NCBI GenBank assembly: GCA_040397785.1
Contig: JBBAVI010000126.1
Span: 1 to 15,554 of the forward strand
DNA length: 15,554 bases
From: M3007 sp040397785
Lineage (GTDB): Bacteria; Bacteroidota; Bacteroidia; Chitinophagales; Saprospiraceae
Reading direction: 5' to 3'
Below, piece by piece: positions 7,197-15,286 of the stretch. The notes below the pieces were generated by a model, which saw only the letters and a list, made by a program, of their open reading frames with translations, was not told where the DNA came from and made no database searches. Positions within the stretch are counted from its first letter, which is position 1; every line of letters starts with the position of its first letter. Made by a program: the position numbers and the translations under genes.

Positions 7197-7251
7197 CCCC
7201 CCCAAAAGCAAACATTTTCCTAATGCCCCCTACCGCACCTACTAGCACCCG

Positions 7252-7259
7252 TATCTTTG
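7252..7259 (+). promoter_or_regulatory. -7 promoter box for the histidine kinase gene
   Basis: TATCTTTG matches TAnnTTTG exactly, 19 bp before the ATG. Transcription would start around 7265, leaving a leader of only about 14 nt. No TTG is found at the expected -33 position, so the promoter may be weak or activator-dependent. Confidence 0.5.
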
Positions 7260-7278
7260 TTACTTATTGTAAAATAAT

Positions 7279-8565
7279 ATGACCAACACCATCGTCAGAA
7301 GGGTAATGCTGCTCGGAGCACTTTCCATCCTGAGCCTGCTCACCGTACAAACTTACTGGGTACTCCGCACCTGGGATTTGCAGGAAAGAGAATTCAACCG
7401 CAAAGTGAACCAGGCACTGCTCGATGCCGCAAATGGCCTTGCAGTGCTCAATGAATTCACCCTACAAAAACAAAAATTGGTCGAACAGTTATCTTCTAAT
7501 TATTGGGTAGTAAACGTAGATAACCCCTTTGAAGCCGACATACTAGAGTTTTACCTCAATAAAGCCTTTGAAGTACAAGGCCTTAAAGAAGATTATCAAT
7601 ACGGTATTTTCGACTGCACCAGCGATCAAATGGTGAAAGGTAAAATGGTTAAATATGCCAACAAAACAGTGAGTGAAGGAGAATCATCTTTACCCCGGCA
7701 TAGCGGCAGTGAGTTTAATCACTACTTCGGAGTACAGTTCCCGGGTATGGAAGCCAATATCCTGAGTAATATGTGGTGGGTCGTGGTATTTTCCGTGCTT
7801 ATGCTCACGACGGTTGCGTTTTTTACTTATTCCATGTTTATTATTTTGCGCCAAAAGCAACTCTCTGAGTTACAACGCGACTTTATCAATAACATGACCC
7901 ATGAGTTTAAAACGCCTATTTCTACCATCAATATCTCTACAGATGTTTTCCTGCAAAACGAATCCATCAAACAAGATCCGCGCCTCAACCGATATGCCGG
8001 TATCATTAAAGAACAGGTACTACGCCTCAACACCCAGGTGGAAAAAGTATTACAACTGGCCAAAATAGAACGCAATAACATCGATCTAAACCTGGAAGAG
8101 GTTAATCTACAGGAATTAGTTCAAAATATTTCCGCCTCCATGTCGCTAAAAGTAGATGAGAAACAGGGCGTTTTCAACCTCGACTTACAAGCTGAAAACG
8201 CAATCATTCGCGCAGATCGGATGCACCTGACCAACATACTACACAATTTGGTGGATAATGCGGTAAAGTATTCTCGAGAAAAACCTGAAATCGCAATCAA
8301 ATTACACCAGGAAGGCAAAGAACTTGTATTAACAGTATCCGACAACGGCATTGGCATTCCAAAAGAGCATCAAAAGCGGGTATTTGACAAGTTTTACCGG
8401 GTGCCGACGGGCAATGTGCACAATATCAAAGGATTTGGACTGGGCCTATTTTATGTAAAAACCATGTGTACGGCGCATCGCTGGAAACTGCGACTGGAAA
8501 GTGAACTCGGAGCAGGTACTAAAATTGAAATCAAGATGCCCATTAAAAAAGCGGCCCGAACTTAG
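7279..8565 (+). CDS. Two-transmembrane sensor histidine kinase
   Basis: A 428-residue sensor kinase that should autophosphorylate and pass the phosphate to a response regulator. TM1 (about 8-28) and TM2 (about 166-190) flank an extracytoplasmic sensor region of about 137 residues that I do not recognise. There is no clear HAMP domain: TM2 leads almost directly into the HisKA helix with the phospho-accepting histidine H208 (FINNMTHEFKTPIS). The ATPase domain has the N box (NILHNLVDNAVKYS, 319-332), G1 (DNGIGI, 355-360), F box (FDKFYRV, 369-375) and G2 (GFGLGL, 385-390), all intact. The layout resembles RprX-type kinases of Bacteroidota, but no response regulator follows; a terminator overlaps the gene end and the next gene is convergent. 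The signal is unknown. Confidence 0.92.
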   Translation: MTNTIVRRVMLLGALSILSLLTVQTYWVLRTWDLQEREFNRKVNQALLDAANGLAVLNEFTLQKQKLVEQLSSNYWVVNVDNPFEADILEFYLNKAFEVQGLKEDYQYGIFDCTSDQMVKGKMVKYANKTVSEGESSLPRHSGSEFNHYFGVQFPGMEANILSNMWWVVVFSVLMLTTVAFFTYSMFIILRQKQLSELQRDFINNMTHEFKTPISTINISTDVFLQNESIKQDPRLNRYAGIIKEQVLRLNTQVEKVLQLAKIERNNIDLNLEEVNLQELVQNISASMSLKVDEKQGVFNLDLQAENAIIRADRMHLTNILHNLVDNAVKYSREKPEIAIKLHQEGKELVLTVSDNGIGIPKEHQKRVFDKFYRVPTGNVHNIKGFGLGLFYVKTMCTAHRWKLRLESELGAGTKIEIKMPIKKAART

Positions 8566-8581
8566 TGTTCGAGCCGCTTTT
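8547..8581. terminator. Bidirectional terminator overlapping the histidine kinase stop codon
   Basis: AAAAGCGGC (8547-8555) pairs with GCCGCTTTT (8573-8581), and CGAAC (8557-8561) with GTTCG (8567-8571), separated by one C/A mismatch; the loop is TTAGT. On the minus strand the stem is followed by six T residues (8550 to 8545), so it should also stop transcripts from the pyrophosphatase gene, which ends at 8613. The kinase's stop codon (8563-8565) lies in the loop and its last residues are encoded by the left arm. Confidence 0.9.
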
Positions 8582-8612
8582 CGGAACTATTAATTATTGC
8601 AGGTTATTTTAA

Positions 8613-10850
8613 CTATCGCACTGGAGCCGCCGTCTGTGTAGCCGGTGCATCCACAGGTTGTACCTTTGGAGCAGGCTCGTTCAGACCTGTAGCCGGTGCA
8701 TCCATGTGGCCACCTAAAATAGGCGCAATCACCAAACCTACCAGACAGGTCAATTTGATCAGGATGTTCATAGACGGACCAGAAGTGTCTTTAAATGGAT
8801 CACCAACCGTGTCACCTGTTACAGCAGCTTTATGGGGTTCAGAACCCTTGTAATAGGTCTGTCCGTTAATTTCAACACCTTTTTCAAAGGATTTCTTGGC
8901 ATTATCCCATGCACCACCGGCGTTTGATTGAAACAAAGCCCACATTACACCGCTTACGGTAACACCTGCCATATAACCACCCAGTGCTTCTGGACCCATC
9001 AGGAAACCCACCACAATTGGCGTAATAATCGTGATCAAACCAGGCGGCATCATTTCGCGCAAAGCCGCTTTGGTAGAAATTTCTACACATTTACCATATT
9101 CCGCTTTACCCGTTCCTTCCAACAAACCTGGAATTTCGCGGAATTGACGACGCACTTCTTCTACCATATCCATGGCAGCGCGTCCTACACTTTGCATCGC
9201 AAGCGCAGAAAATACAACCGGAATCATGGCACCTAAAAACAAAGCCGCCAATACATCGGCTTTAAAGATATTAATACCTTCAATGCCCGTGAAATCTACA
9301 TACGCCGCAAACAAACCCAAGGCCGTCAACGCCGCAGATGCGATCGCAAAACCTTTACCGATTGCCGCCGTTGTGTTACCAACAGAGTCCAATATATCGG
9401 TGCGCTCCCGTACTTCTTTGGGCAATTCGCTCATTTCAGCAATACCACCTGCATTATCGGCAATAGGACCAAATGCGTCAATTGCTAATTGCATTGCAGT
9501 CGTTGCCATCATTGCAGAAGCCGCAATGGCCACACCATAAAAACCAGCGAGGGTGTATGTGCCCCAAATTGCAGCAGAGAACATGACGATTGGCATCCAG
9601 GTAGACATCATACCTGTGGCCAAGCCAGCAATTACGTTTGTACCGTGGCCCGTAGCAGATTGGCGAACAATGGCCATTACCGGCTTTTTACCCAGTCCCG
9701 TGTAGTATTCGGTAATCGCCGAAATTAATGCACCTACAACGAGGCCCACTACTACCGCGAAAAACACATTTGTATTGGAAACAATCACCGAGCCGCGACC
9801 AAAGAAATTCATGGTCATCTGTGCAGGCAACATCCAATGAATAATCGGGTAACAAGCGATACCCGTAATGATAATGCTTGCCCAGTTGCCGCGGTTCAAC
9901 GCATTTTGAACAATGCTTGCGCTCAATTCAGCCGTTTGGCTTACGCGCACCAGCAACATCCCAACAATAGAGAACAAAATACCCAAGCCTGCAATCATCA
10001 TTGGCAACAAGATCGGACCAATGCCGCCAAATGCGTCGTCGATACCACCACTATCGCGAATAACAGAGTTGCCCAATACCATGGCAGCCAATACCGTTGC
10101 AACATAAGAACCGAACAAATCGGCACCCATACCAGCAACGTCGCCCACGTTATCGCCTACGTTATCGGCAATGGTTGCAGGGTTACGTGGATCATCTTCT
10201 GGAATACCAGCTTCCACTTTTCCCACAAGGTCAGCACCAACGTCGGCTGCTTTTGTATAAATACCGCCACCTACACGGGCAAACAATGCAATCGATTCAG
10301 CGCCCAGCGAGAAACCCGCCAATACCTCCAACACGCGCGACATCACAATATGTCCATCACGACCATAAATGCCGTTCATGAAATACATATAAAAAGCAAC
10401 AAACAGGACACTCAACCCAATTACAGCCAATCCTGCAACACCAAGTCCCATAACAGAACCGCCATTGAAAGAAACTTTGAGTGCCTGGGCCAAACTTGTG
10501 CGCGCCGCTTGCGTGGTACGTACATTGGCTTTGGTTGCGATACGCATACCGATGAAGCCTGCTGTAATGGAGAAAACAGCGCCAATCACGAAAGCGACAA
10601 CAATAAGTGGGTGACTGGTCGTTACTTGTGTACTCAACCAGCCTAAAAGTATGCTGGCAATAAGCACATAGATGGCTAGAACGCGGTATTCCGCTTTAAG
10701 GAAAGACATGGCACCATCAGCAATATTGGCGGCAATGCCGCTCATTTTTTCGTCGCCGGCATCTTGCTTAACCACCCATTGCTGGAGGATAAACATATAA
10801 ACCAGACCCACGACACCGAAAAATGGAATTAAGTAAAGCAAAGAACTCAT
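8613..10850 (-). CDS. hppA: Membrane-bound, K+-dependent ion-pumping pyrophosphatase
   Basis: This integral-membrane enzyme couples hydrolysis of pyrophosphate to outward ion pumping. It has 745 residues and the family's 16-helix hydrophobic pattern. The pyrophosphate/Mg site motifs are complete: GGGIYTKAADVGADLVGKVE (194-213), EDDPRNPATIADNVGDNVGD (218-237) and GDTVGDPFKDTSGPS (679-693). A495 and G498 in GNTTAAIG are the residues of K+-dependent enzymes (Lys and Thr in K+-independent ones). Helix 6 reads GADLFGSYVAT, lacking the glutamate found there in Na+ pumps and, one turn later, in plant H+ pumps; instead E185 (SLGAESIALF) lies in helix 5. From memory this matches the Flavobacterium-type H+ pumps, so H+ transport is the likelier call. 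A Pro/Ala-rich tail (about 717-745) follows the last helix. It starts at the ATG at 10848-10850. Confidence 0.97.
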   Translation of the reverse strand: MSSLLYLIPFFGVVGLVYMFILQQWVVKQDAGDEKMSGIAANIADGAMSFLKAEYRVLAIYVLIASILLGWLSTQVTTSHPLIVVAFVIGAVFSITAGFIGMRIATKANVRTTQAARTSLAQALKVSFNGGSVMGLGVAGLAVIGLSVLFVAFYMYFMNGIYGRDGHIVMSRVLEVLAGFSLGAESIALFARVGGGIYTKAADVGADLVGKVEAGIPEDDPRNPATIADNVGDNVGDVAGMGADLFGSYVATVLAAMVLGNSVIRDSGGIDDAFGGIGPILLPMMIAGLGILFSIVGMLLVRVSQTAELSASIVQNALNRGNWASIIITGIACYPIIHWMLPAQMTMNFFGRGSVIVSNTNVFFAVVVGLVVGALISAITEYYTGLGKKPVMAIVRQSATGHGTNVIAGLATGMMSTWMPIVMFSAAIWGTYTLAGFYGVAIAASAMMATTAMQLAIDAFGPIADNAGGIAEMSELPKEVRERTDILDSVGNTTAAIGKGFAIASAALTALGLFAAYVDFTGIEGINIFKADVLAALFLGAMIPVVFSALAMQSVGRAAMDMVEEVRRQFREIPGLLEGTGKAEYGKCVEISTKAALREMMPPGLITIITPIVVGFLMGPEALGGYMAGVTVSGVMWALFQSNAGGAWDNAKKSFEKGVEINGQTYYKGSEPHKAAVTGDTVGDPFKDTSGPSMNILIKLTCLVGLVIAPILGGHMDAPATGLNEPAPKVQPVDAPATQTAAPVR

Positions 10851-10958
10851 CCGGAATCTTTGTTTTGATGTGAAAAATTGTTGGAAATTCGTTTTGTTGA
10901 ACGTCTTGCTTACTCAGACAGCCTCCAAAAACACTACCTGAAAAGTTTAAAACGGGGG

Positions 10959-10966
10959 CAAAACTA
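10959..10966 (-). promoter_or_regulatory. -7 promoter box for hppA
   Basis: On the minus strand this reads TAGTTTTG, an exact match to TAnnTTTG and identical to the candidate box upstream of glutamine synthetase. It is followed by a C-run. No TTG lies at the usual -33 distance. The leader would be about 100 nt. Confidence 0.45.
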
Positions 10967-11022
10967 AACAAAATTTGCAAGCTATTCATTGTTCACAAAA
11001 GCATCTACTATTTTTCCAACAA

Positions 11023-12216
11023 TCAGATGGTATTTGCCGCCAACAAGCCTTCCAAAAAATGCTCGTCGATTCCAAATCCCGATTTTAAGGCTGCCACCTT
11101 TGCCAATGCTTGTGACGCCTGCGCTTTCAAACGCACATCCGCCACCGCTGTGATCATTACATTTTTTGCAGTGTGCTCGGTTGAAATGAATTCAAAAACA
11201 TTCGTTTTATAACCTTCCGATTCCAACAATAAAGCGCGGATACCATCTGTGACAATCTCGGCTTGTCGTTCTTCCAGGATACCAAAACGAACCAGAGGAG
11301 CCAATTCATTGCGGGTGTGCATGGCCTTCCGAATTTGTTTGTGGCAACAAGGCGCTACCACAATGGCTTTGGCCTGCCCTAATATACCTTTTGCCAAGGC
11401 CAAATCGGTTGCTGTATCGCAGGCATGCAAAGCAATCAGCATATCAAGCCGTTGGGGATGGTACTTGTTAATATCTTGCGCCAGGAAGTCTAAATGGGTA
11501 AATCCTGCTTCCTCTGCAAGGTTATTGCAAAAATCTACGAGATTTTGCCGCAACTCGATGCCTGTAATATGGGGGGTGAGGCCCAATTTATTGCTTAAAA
11601 AATCGTACAATGCAAAGGTCAGGTATCCCTTTCCAGACCCCATATCCGCAATGTGAAGGTCTGTTGGTAATGCATCTGTTTTAATTACAGATGCAATAAT
11701 TTCGAGAAATTTATTGATTTGCTTCCATTTATCCTGGGAAGCCGCCAGCACTTCTCCTTTTGTGCTGGTTATACCAAGTCGATGCAGCCAAGGTGCGGCA
11801 GGGTCTAACAGGCGTTGCTTGTTCCGATCATGCGTTGTTTCGGCCGGTGCAGCCTGACTTGCTTTTTTAATTTGAATGGAGGCAATACCTTTTTTGTCAA
11901 AACCAAGTGAAACATCTTGGGTGGTACTAAAAAAATCAGCATGCAAAAAGGCTTCTCCCAACAATGTTTGAAGGTAACTTAAGCCCATTTCGAGCCCGAA
12001 GTTCTTGACTTCATCACGGGTTTTATAACGGGAGGTAAAACTTAGTTGTAACGCCTGCTTAATTTCAACCGGGCGTAGGTACACGTTTTTTAAATCGTCC
12101 TGCGCGTTGGCAGTGGGTTTGCTTAACGTACATTTTAAAAAGGCACCTGTTGTAAATGCGGTTTTAAAATAGGTATAAAACTGGGATACGGGTGCTGAAT
12201 GATTATCTTGTGGCAC
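11023..12216 (-). CDS. Class I SAM-dependent methyltransferase, substrate unknown
   Basis: A protein of about 397 residues with a poorly conserved N-terminal half and a Rossmann-type methyltransferase domain. Motif I is DMGSGKG (191-197). The acidic residue that should bind the SAM ribose is E221 (GIELRQNLVDFCN). HACDTATD (264-271) and PCCHKQ (289-294) follow, with EHTAKN near residues 347-352; this set recalls the Methyltransf_32 (METTL25/RRNAD1-like) group. The target is unknown. I choose GTG at 12214-12216, 4 bp after the stop of the upstream gene. A TTG at 12280-12282 would extend the frame by 22 residues (MKRNCAAGQAKCRKIHARNN plus two) but overlap that gene by 62 bp and adds only low-grade sequence. 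There is no terminator before hppA, so read-through is possible. Confidence 0.88.
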   Translation of the reverse strand: MPQDNHSAPVSQFYTYFKTAFTTGAFLKCTLSKPTANAQDDLKNVYLRPVEIKQALQLSFTSRYKTRDEVKNFGLEMGLSYLQTLLGEAFLHADFFSTTQDVSLGFDKKGIASIQIKKASQAAPAETTHDRNKQRLLDPAAPWLHRLGITSTKGEVLAASQDKWKQINKFLEIIASVIKTDALPTDLHIADMGSGKGYLTFALYDFLSNKLGLTPHITGIELRQNLVDFCNNLAEEAGFTHLDFLAQDINKYHPQRLDMLIALHACDTATDLALAKGILGQAKAIVVAPCCHKQIRKAMHTRNELAPLVRFGILEERQAEIVTDGIRALLLESEGYKTNVFEFISTEHTAKNVMITAVADVRLKAQASQALAKVAALKSGFGIDEHFLEGLLAANTI

Positions 12217-12220
12217 GTGC

Positions 12221-12652
12221 TTATTGTTTCGGGCGTGGATTTTGCGGCATTTTGCCTGCCCGGCGGCGCAATTCCTCTTCAATCATGCGTTGCGTATAAT
12301 CAAGTTCACCTTTGGTACCAAACTGTTTTTGTTGTAAAAGGATCAGCCCTAAAAAGACAATCAGGCTTAATGAACCCAACCCAAAAGCGGCAAAAGCAAG
12401 CCAGATAAAATTTAAGACTTTTGCTAAAAAAGCCATCATAATCCATATAGAAGCAGTGCCACCAATCATCATGGCTAATTTTTGTCGGCTTAAAAACTGA
12501 TCCATACGTTGGTAAGACCGTTCCCGCAACTCCAGCAAATGCTCTATGCCAAAATGACCAGGACCCAGTTCATTGAGCAGACTAAAATCATCATTCCCTG
12601 CTTTTTCAAGTCGGTCTAATGCTGATTCGGGCGATTTACGGCGAAATATCAT
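12221..12652 (-). CDS. Small two-helix membrane protein of unknown function
   Basis: A 143-residue protein with a charged N-terminal part (1-58; KSPESALDRLEKAG, later ELRERSYQRMDQFLSRQK), two adjacent hydrophobic helices (about 60-82 and 84-107) with a very short turn between them, and a charged C-terminal tail of about 35 residues rich in Glu and Arg (RMIEEELRRRAGKMPQNPRPKQ spans its end in two parts). Both ends are therefore probably cytoplasmic. I do not recognise the family. The methyltransferase start lies 4 bp after its stop, so the two are almost certainly translated from one message; that is the only hint of a role. The start ATG is at 12650-12652, without a ribosome binding site. Confidence 0.8.
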   Translation of the reverse strand: MIFRRKSPESALDRLEKAGNDDFSLLNELGPGHFGIEHLLELRERSYQRMDQFLSRQKLAMMIGGTASIWIMMAFLAKVLNFIWLAFAAFGLGSLSLIVFLGLILLQQKQFGTKGELDYTQRMIEEELRRRAGKMPQNPRPKQ

Positions 12653-12824
12653 TTTCTAATCATTAAGTATTTGCACCTATAACGCTTCAAGATACCAATA
12701 GGTTGGCCAACTTGGGCATTTTTGCCAATATTTACCTGCAAATATCCAGCATTTGTACGGATTAGTCAACATCATCCAGCAAATATGAACGTAAAAAGGC
12801 TTCTTGCACCTCAAACTCCCCTTT

Positions 12825-12862
12825 AGAACAAAACGGCAGTTCCCGCTCAAGGGAACTGCCGT
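12825..12862 (-). terminator. Rho-independent terminator of the glutamine synthetase gene
   Basis: A perfect 12-bp stem, ACGGCAGTTCCC (12833-12844) with GGGAACTGCCGT (12851-12862), and a 6-nt loop. On the minus strand it is followed by the T-rich TTTGTTCT (12832 to 12825). It lies 30 bp after the glutamine synthetase stop. Confidence 0.92.
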
Positions 12863-12892
12863 AAAGGTACAAATTATGGCTGCTGCCAGGAA

Positions 12893-15085
12893 TTAGCGCG
12901 GAAACAACAGCTCCCGGTACTTCACCAGCGGCCAATATTGATCATCTACAATTCCCTCCAAGTCGTCCACGGCATCGCGAATGATTTCCATTTGCGGCTT
13001 GACTTTATTGCAGAGAATATCTGCTTCTTCCCGCAAATCATTTACGTGGTGTGCTTTTTCTAAGGCCTTATGCAATTTGTCCATGCCCTCCTTGATTTCA
13101 CTGGAATTTTTCAAAATGCGCTTCAACACATCTTTTTGATAGCCAATAGAATCGTCCATATCCAGGGCCTTCATGGCGCCAATGTTATCGGCCAGCTCGG
13201 TTTGGTAGCGCAATACTGCTGGCATTACATAAGAATGTACCAACTCAACCAGCGATTTTGCCTCAATATCCAACTTGGTCACATAGCCATGCAGTTGTAC
13301 CTGATGGAATGCATCCAATTCTACGGCATTCATGATCCCAGATTTGCCATAAAATTCTTGCGCCATTTTTTTACTTAACACATCGAGGGCTTCTGGCGTA
13401 TTGGTAAAGTTGTTCAAGCCGCGCTCCTTGGCTTCTTCCTTCCATTCGTCGGAATAGTTGTTTCCTTCAAACAGAATTGGTTTCGCCTTCCGAATATAGT
13501 TTTTCAATACCATTAGGATAGCCTCACCCTGCTCAGTGCCTTTGCTGGTCAACTTATCCACATCTGCTTTAAATTCAATTAATTGCAAACCCATCATGGT
13601 GTTCATTACCGTCATGGGTCCTGCACAGTTTTGGCTCGAACCAACCGCACGAATTTCAAATTTATTGCCCGTAAATGCAAACGGTGAGGTCCGGTTACGG
13701 TCGGTATTATCCAACTCCAGGTTGGGCAGTTTTGAAATCAGGTCTATTGCGCGTTTAACAGCCGCATCGTCGGTTTTTTTGCCGTTGGCAATTTGGCCGA
13801 GCAACTTGAACATGGCTTCACCAATAAACACAGAAATGATCGCTGGTGGGGCTTCGTTGGCACCAAGACGGTGATCGTTACCTGCATGTGCGATACTTGC
13901 GCGCAGAATATCGGCGTATTTGTACACCGCCATCACTGTATTCACAAAGAATGTGAGGAAACTCAGGTTTTTACTTGGTTCTTTCCCAGGGGAAAGGAGG
14001 TTCACTCCCGTGTTTGTTCCCATGCTCCAGTTGTTGTGCTTACCGGAGCCGTTAATACCCGCAAATGGTTTTTCGTGCAACAATACCCGCAACTTGTGAC
14101 GACGTGCCACCCGTTCCATCAGGTCCATCAACAATTGGTTATGGTCTACCGCCACGTTGATTTCTTCAAAAATGGGCGCAACCTCATACTGTGAAGGCGC
14201 AACCTCATTGTGACGCGTGCGTACAGGAATGCCCAATTTGTGGCTTTCCGTTTCCAAATCGCGCATGAATGCATAAATTCGCTCAGGAATAGAGCCAAAA
14301 TAATGATCTTCTAACTGTTGGTGTTTGCTGGCTGGGCGACCCAATAAGGTACGACCGGTCATCGCCAAGTCCGGACGAGCGTTAAACAAAGCCTCATCCA
14401 CTACAAAATATTCCTGTTCCCAACCCAAGGTCGCAATCACCTTGTTCACATTTGCATCAAATAATTGGCAAACTGGTACGGCGGCACGATCCAGAAAAGA
14501 TTGTGAACGCAACAAGGGCAGTTTGAAATCCTGCGCCTCTCCACCATAGGTAACAAAAATGGTTGGTACACAAAGGGTTTTACCTTCGCCTACTTCCATA
14601 ATAAATGCCGGACTACTTGGGTCCCACACCGTGTAACCGCGCGCTTCAAAGGTACTCCGCATACCACCAGAAGGAAAAGAAGAGCCGTCTGGTTCCTGTT
14701 GTACCAAAGCACCGCCTGTGAACTCTTCGATTACCCGCCCATCGTGTGTCATGGTAAAAAACGAGTCGTGTTTTTCGGCAGTTTTTCCGGTTAAAGGCTG
14801 AAACCAGTGGGCAAAGTGCGTACAACCTTTTTGTTGTGCCCACTCTTTCAAACCATTGGCTATAACATCTGCTAAACCACGGCTCAGTTTTTGGCCACTC
14901 TGTACTGCAGCTTTCAAACTCAGATAAGCGTCTTCCGGCAAATGTTTTTTCATGGCATCTTCGCCAAAAACATTTTCACCAAAATAAGAAGCAATGGTAT
15001 CAAACTCCGCTTCACCTGTTTCGAAAAACAAGGGGTCTGGACGGTTTTCGATGGTGTTTAATGCGTTAAAACGAGTAATGGACAT
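12893..15085 (-). CDS. glnN: Glutamine synthetase type III
   Basis: Makes glutamine from glutamate, ammonium and ATP in the cytoplasm, the main ammonium-assimilation step. The 730-residue length marks the large type III (GlnN) class, against about 470 for type I and 350 for type II. Type III motifs are clear: HDSFF (106-110), FPSGGMRSTFEARGYTVWD (137-155), the metal-binding GWEQEYF (221-227), NEVAPSQYE (293-301), GINGSGKHNNWSM (343-355) and, later, NRTSPFAFTGNKFEIRAVGSS in the substrate site. The helical C-terminal region typical of the class is present. It starts at the ATG at 15083-15085, preceded by an A/T-rich leader with no ribosome binding site. It is a single-gene unit with its own terminator. 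The repeats upstream suggest regulation, but no ntr or amt gene is in the window. Confidence 0.97.
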   Translation of the reverse strand: MSITRFNALNTIENRPDPLFFETGEAEFDTIASYFGENVFGEDAMKKHLPEDAYLSLKAAVQSGQKLSRGLADVIANGLKEWAQQKGCTHFAHWFQPLTGKTAEKHDSFFTMTHDGRVIEEFTGGALVQQEPDGSSFPSGGMRSTFEARGYTVWDPSSPAFIMEVGEGKTLCVPTIFVTYGGEAQDFKLPLLRSQSFLDRAAVPVCQLFDANVNKVIATLGWEQEYFVVDEALFNARPDLAMTGRTLLGRPASKHQQLEDHYFGSIPERIYAFMRDLETESHKLGIPVRTRHNEVAPSQYEVAPIFEEINVAVDHNQLLMDLMERVARRHKLRVLLHEKPFAGINGSGKHNNWSMGTNTGVNLLSPGKEPSKNLSFLTFFVNTVMAVYKYADILRASIAHAGNDHRLGANEAPPAIISVFIGEAMFKLLGQIANGKKTDDAAVKRAIDLISKLPNLELDNTDRNRTSPFAFTGNKFEIRAVGSSQNCAGPMTVMNTMMGLQLIEFKADVDKLTSKGTEQGEAILMVLKNYIRKAKPILFEGNNYSDEWKEEAKERGLNNFTNTPEALDVLSKKMAQEFYGKSGIMNAVELDAFHQVQLHGYVTKLDIEAKSLVELVHSYVMPAVLRYQTELADNIGAMKALDMDDSIGYQKDVLKRILKNSSEIKEGMDKLHKALEKAHHVNDLREEADILCNKVKPQMEIIRDAVDDLEGIVDDQYWPLVKYRELLFPR

Positions 15086-15136
15086 ATAATTGAGCGATTG
15101 TGTTACAAATGATCAGCATCATGGGGAATGACAACT

Positions 15137-15179
15137 AAGCATATGCAAGATATTATTTTGCAATATACAAGCACATGCA
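15137..15179. repeat. Paired 11-bp direct repeats upstream of glutamine synthetase
   Basis: AAGCATATGCA (15137-15147) and AAGCACATGCA (15169-15179) differ at one base and are 32 bp apart, about three helical turns. The first contains the palindrome GCATATGC. They lie about 50-95 bp before the start codon and could be sites for a regulator bound twice on one DNA face. No regulator is identified. Confidence 0.45.
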
Positions 15180-15213
15180 TTTAGAACAACACTCCATAAA
15201 TCATCTTTTTTTT

Positions 15214-15233
15214 AGCGAAATCAAGCGAAATCT
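15214..15233. repeat. Tandem 10-bp repeat in the glutamine synthetase leader
   Basis: AGCGAAATCA and AGCGAAATCT are adjacent. A third, weaker copy (AGCGAAAAAT) lies at 15297-15306. The 10-bp period equals about one helical turn. A regulatory role is possible but inferred. Confidence 0.4.
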
Positions 15234-15278
15234 ATTTTAAAAATACGCTTCAACGCCCTATAAAAATGATTGACGGAG

Positions 15279-15286
15279 CAAAACTA
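15279..15286 (-). promoter_or_regulatory. Candidate -7 promoter box for glutamine synthetase
   Basis: On the minus strand this reads TAGTTTTG, an exact TAnnTTTG match identical to the hppA box. It would give a leader of about 190 nt. No good -33 element is visible at the usual spacing. Confidence 0.4.

Noticed and set aside
6652..7248. 198-codon open frame on the minus strand
   Set aside because: It is antisense to rplI and crosses the operon terminator; the composition is random-looking (Phe/Cys/His-rich).
9837..10646. 269-codon open frame on the plus strand within hppA
   Set aside because: It is antisense to strongly conserved pyrophosphatase motifs, and its product is rich in Asn, His, Thr and Cys with no recognisable fold; it is a shadow of the real gene.
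12702..12711. Palindrome GTTGGCCAAC as an operator for the membrane protein gene
   Set aside because: It is a single 10-bp palindrome in a 240-bp gap with no promoter box in a fitting position; too short to separate from chance.
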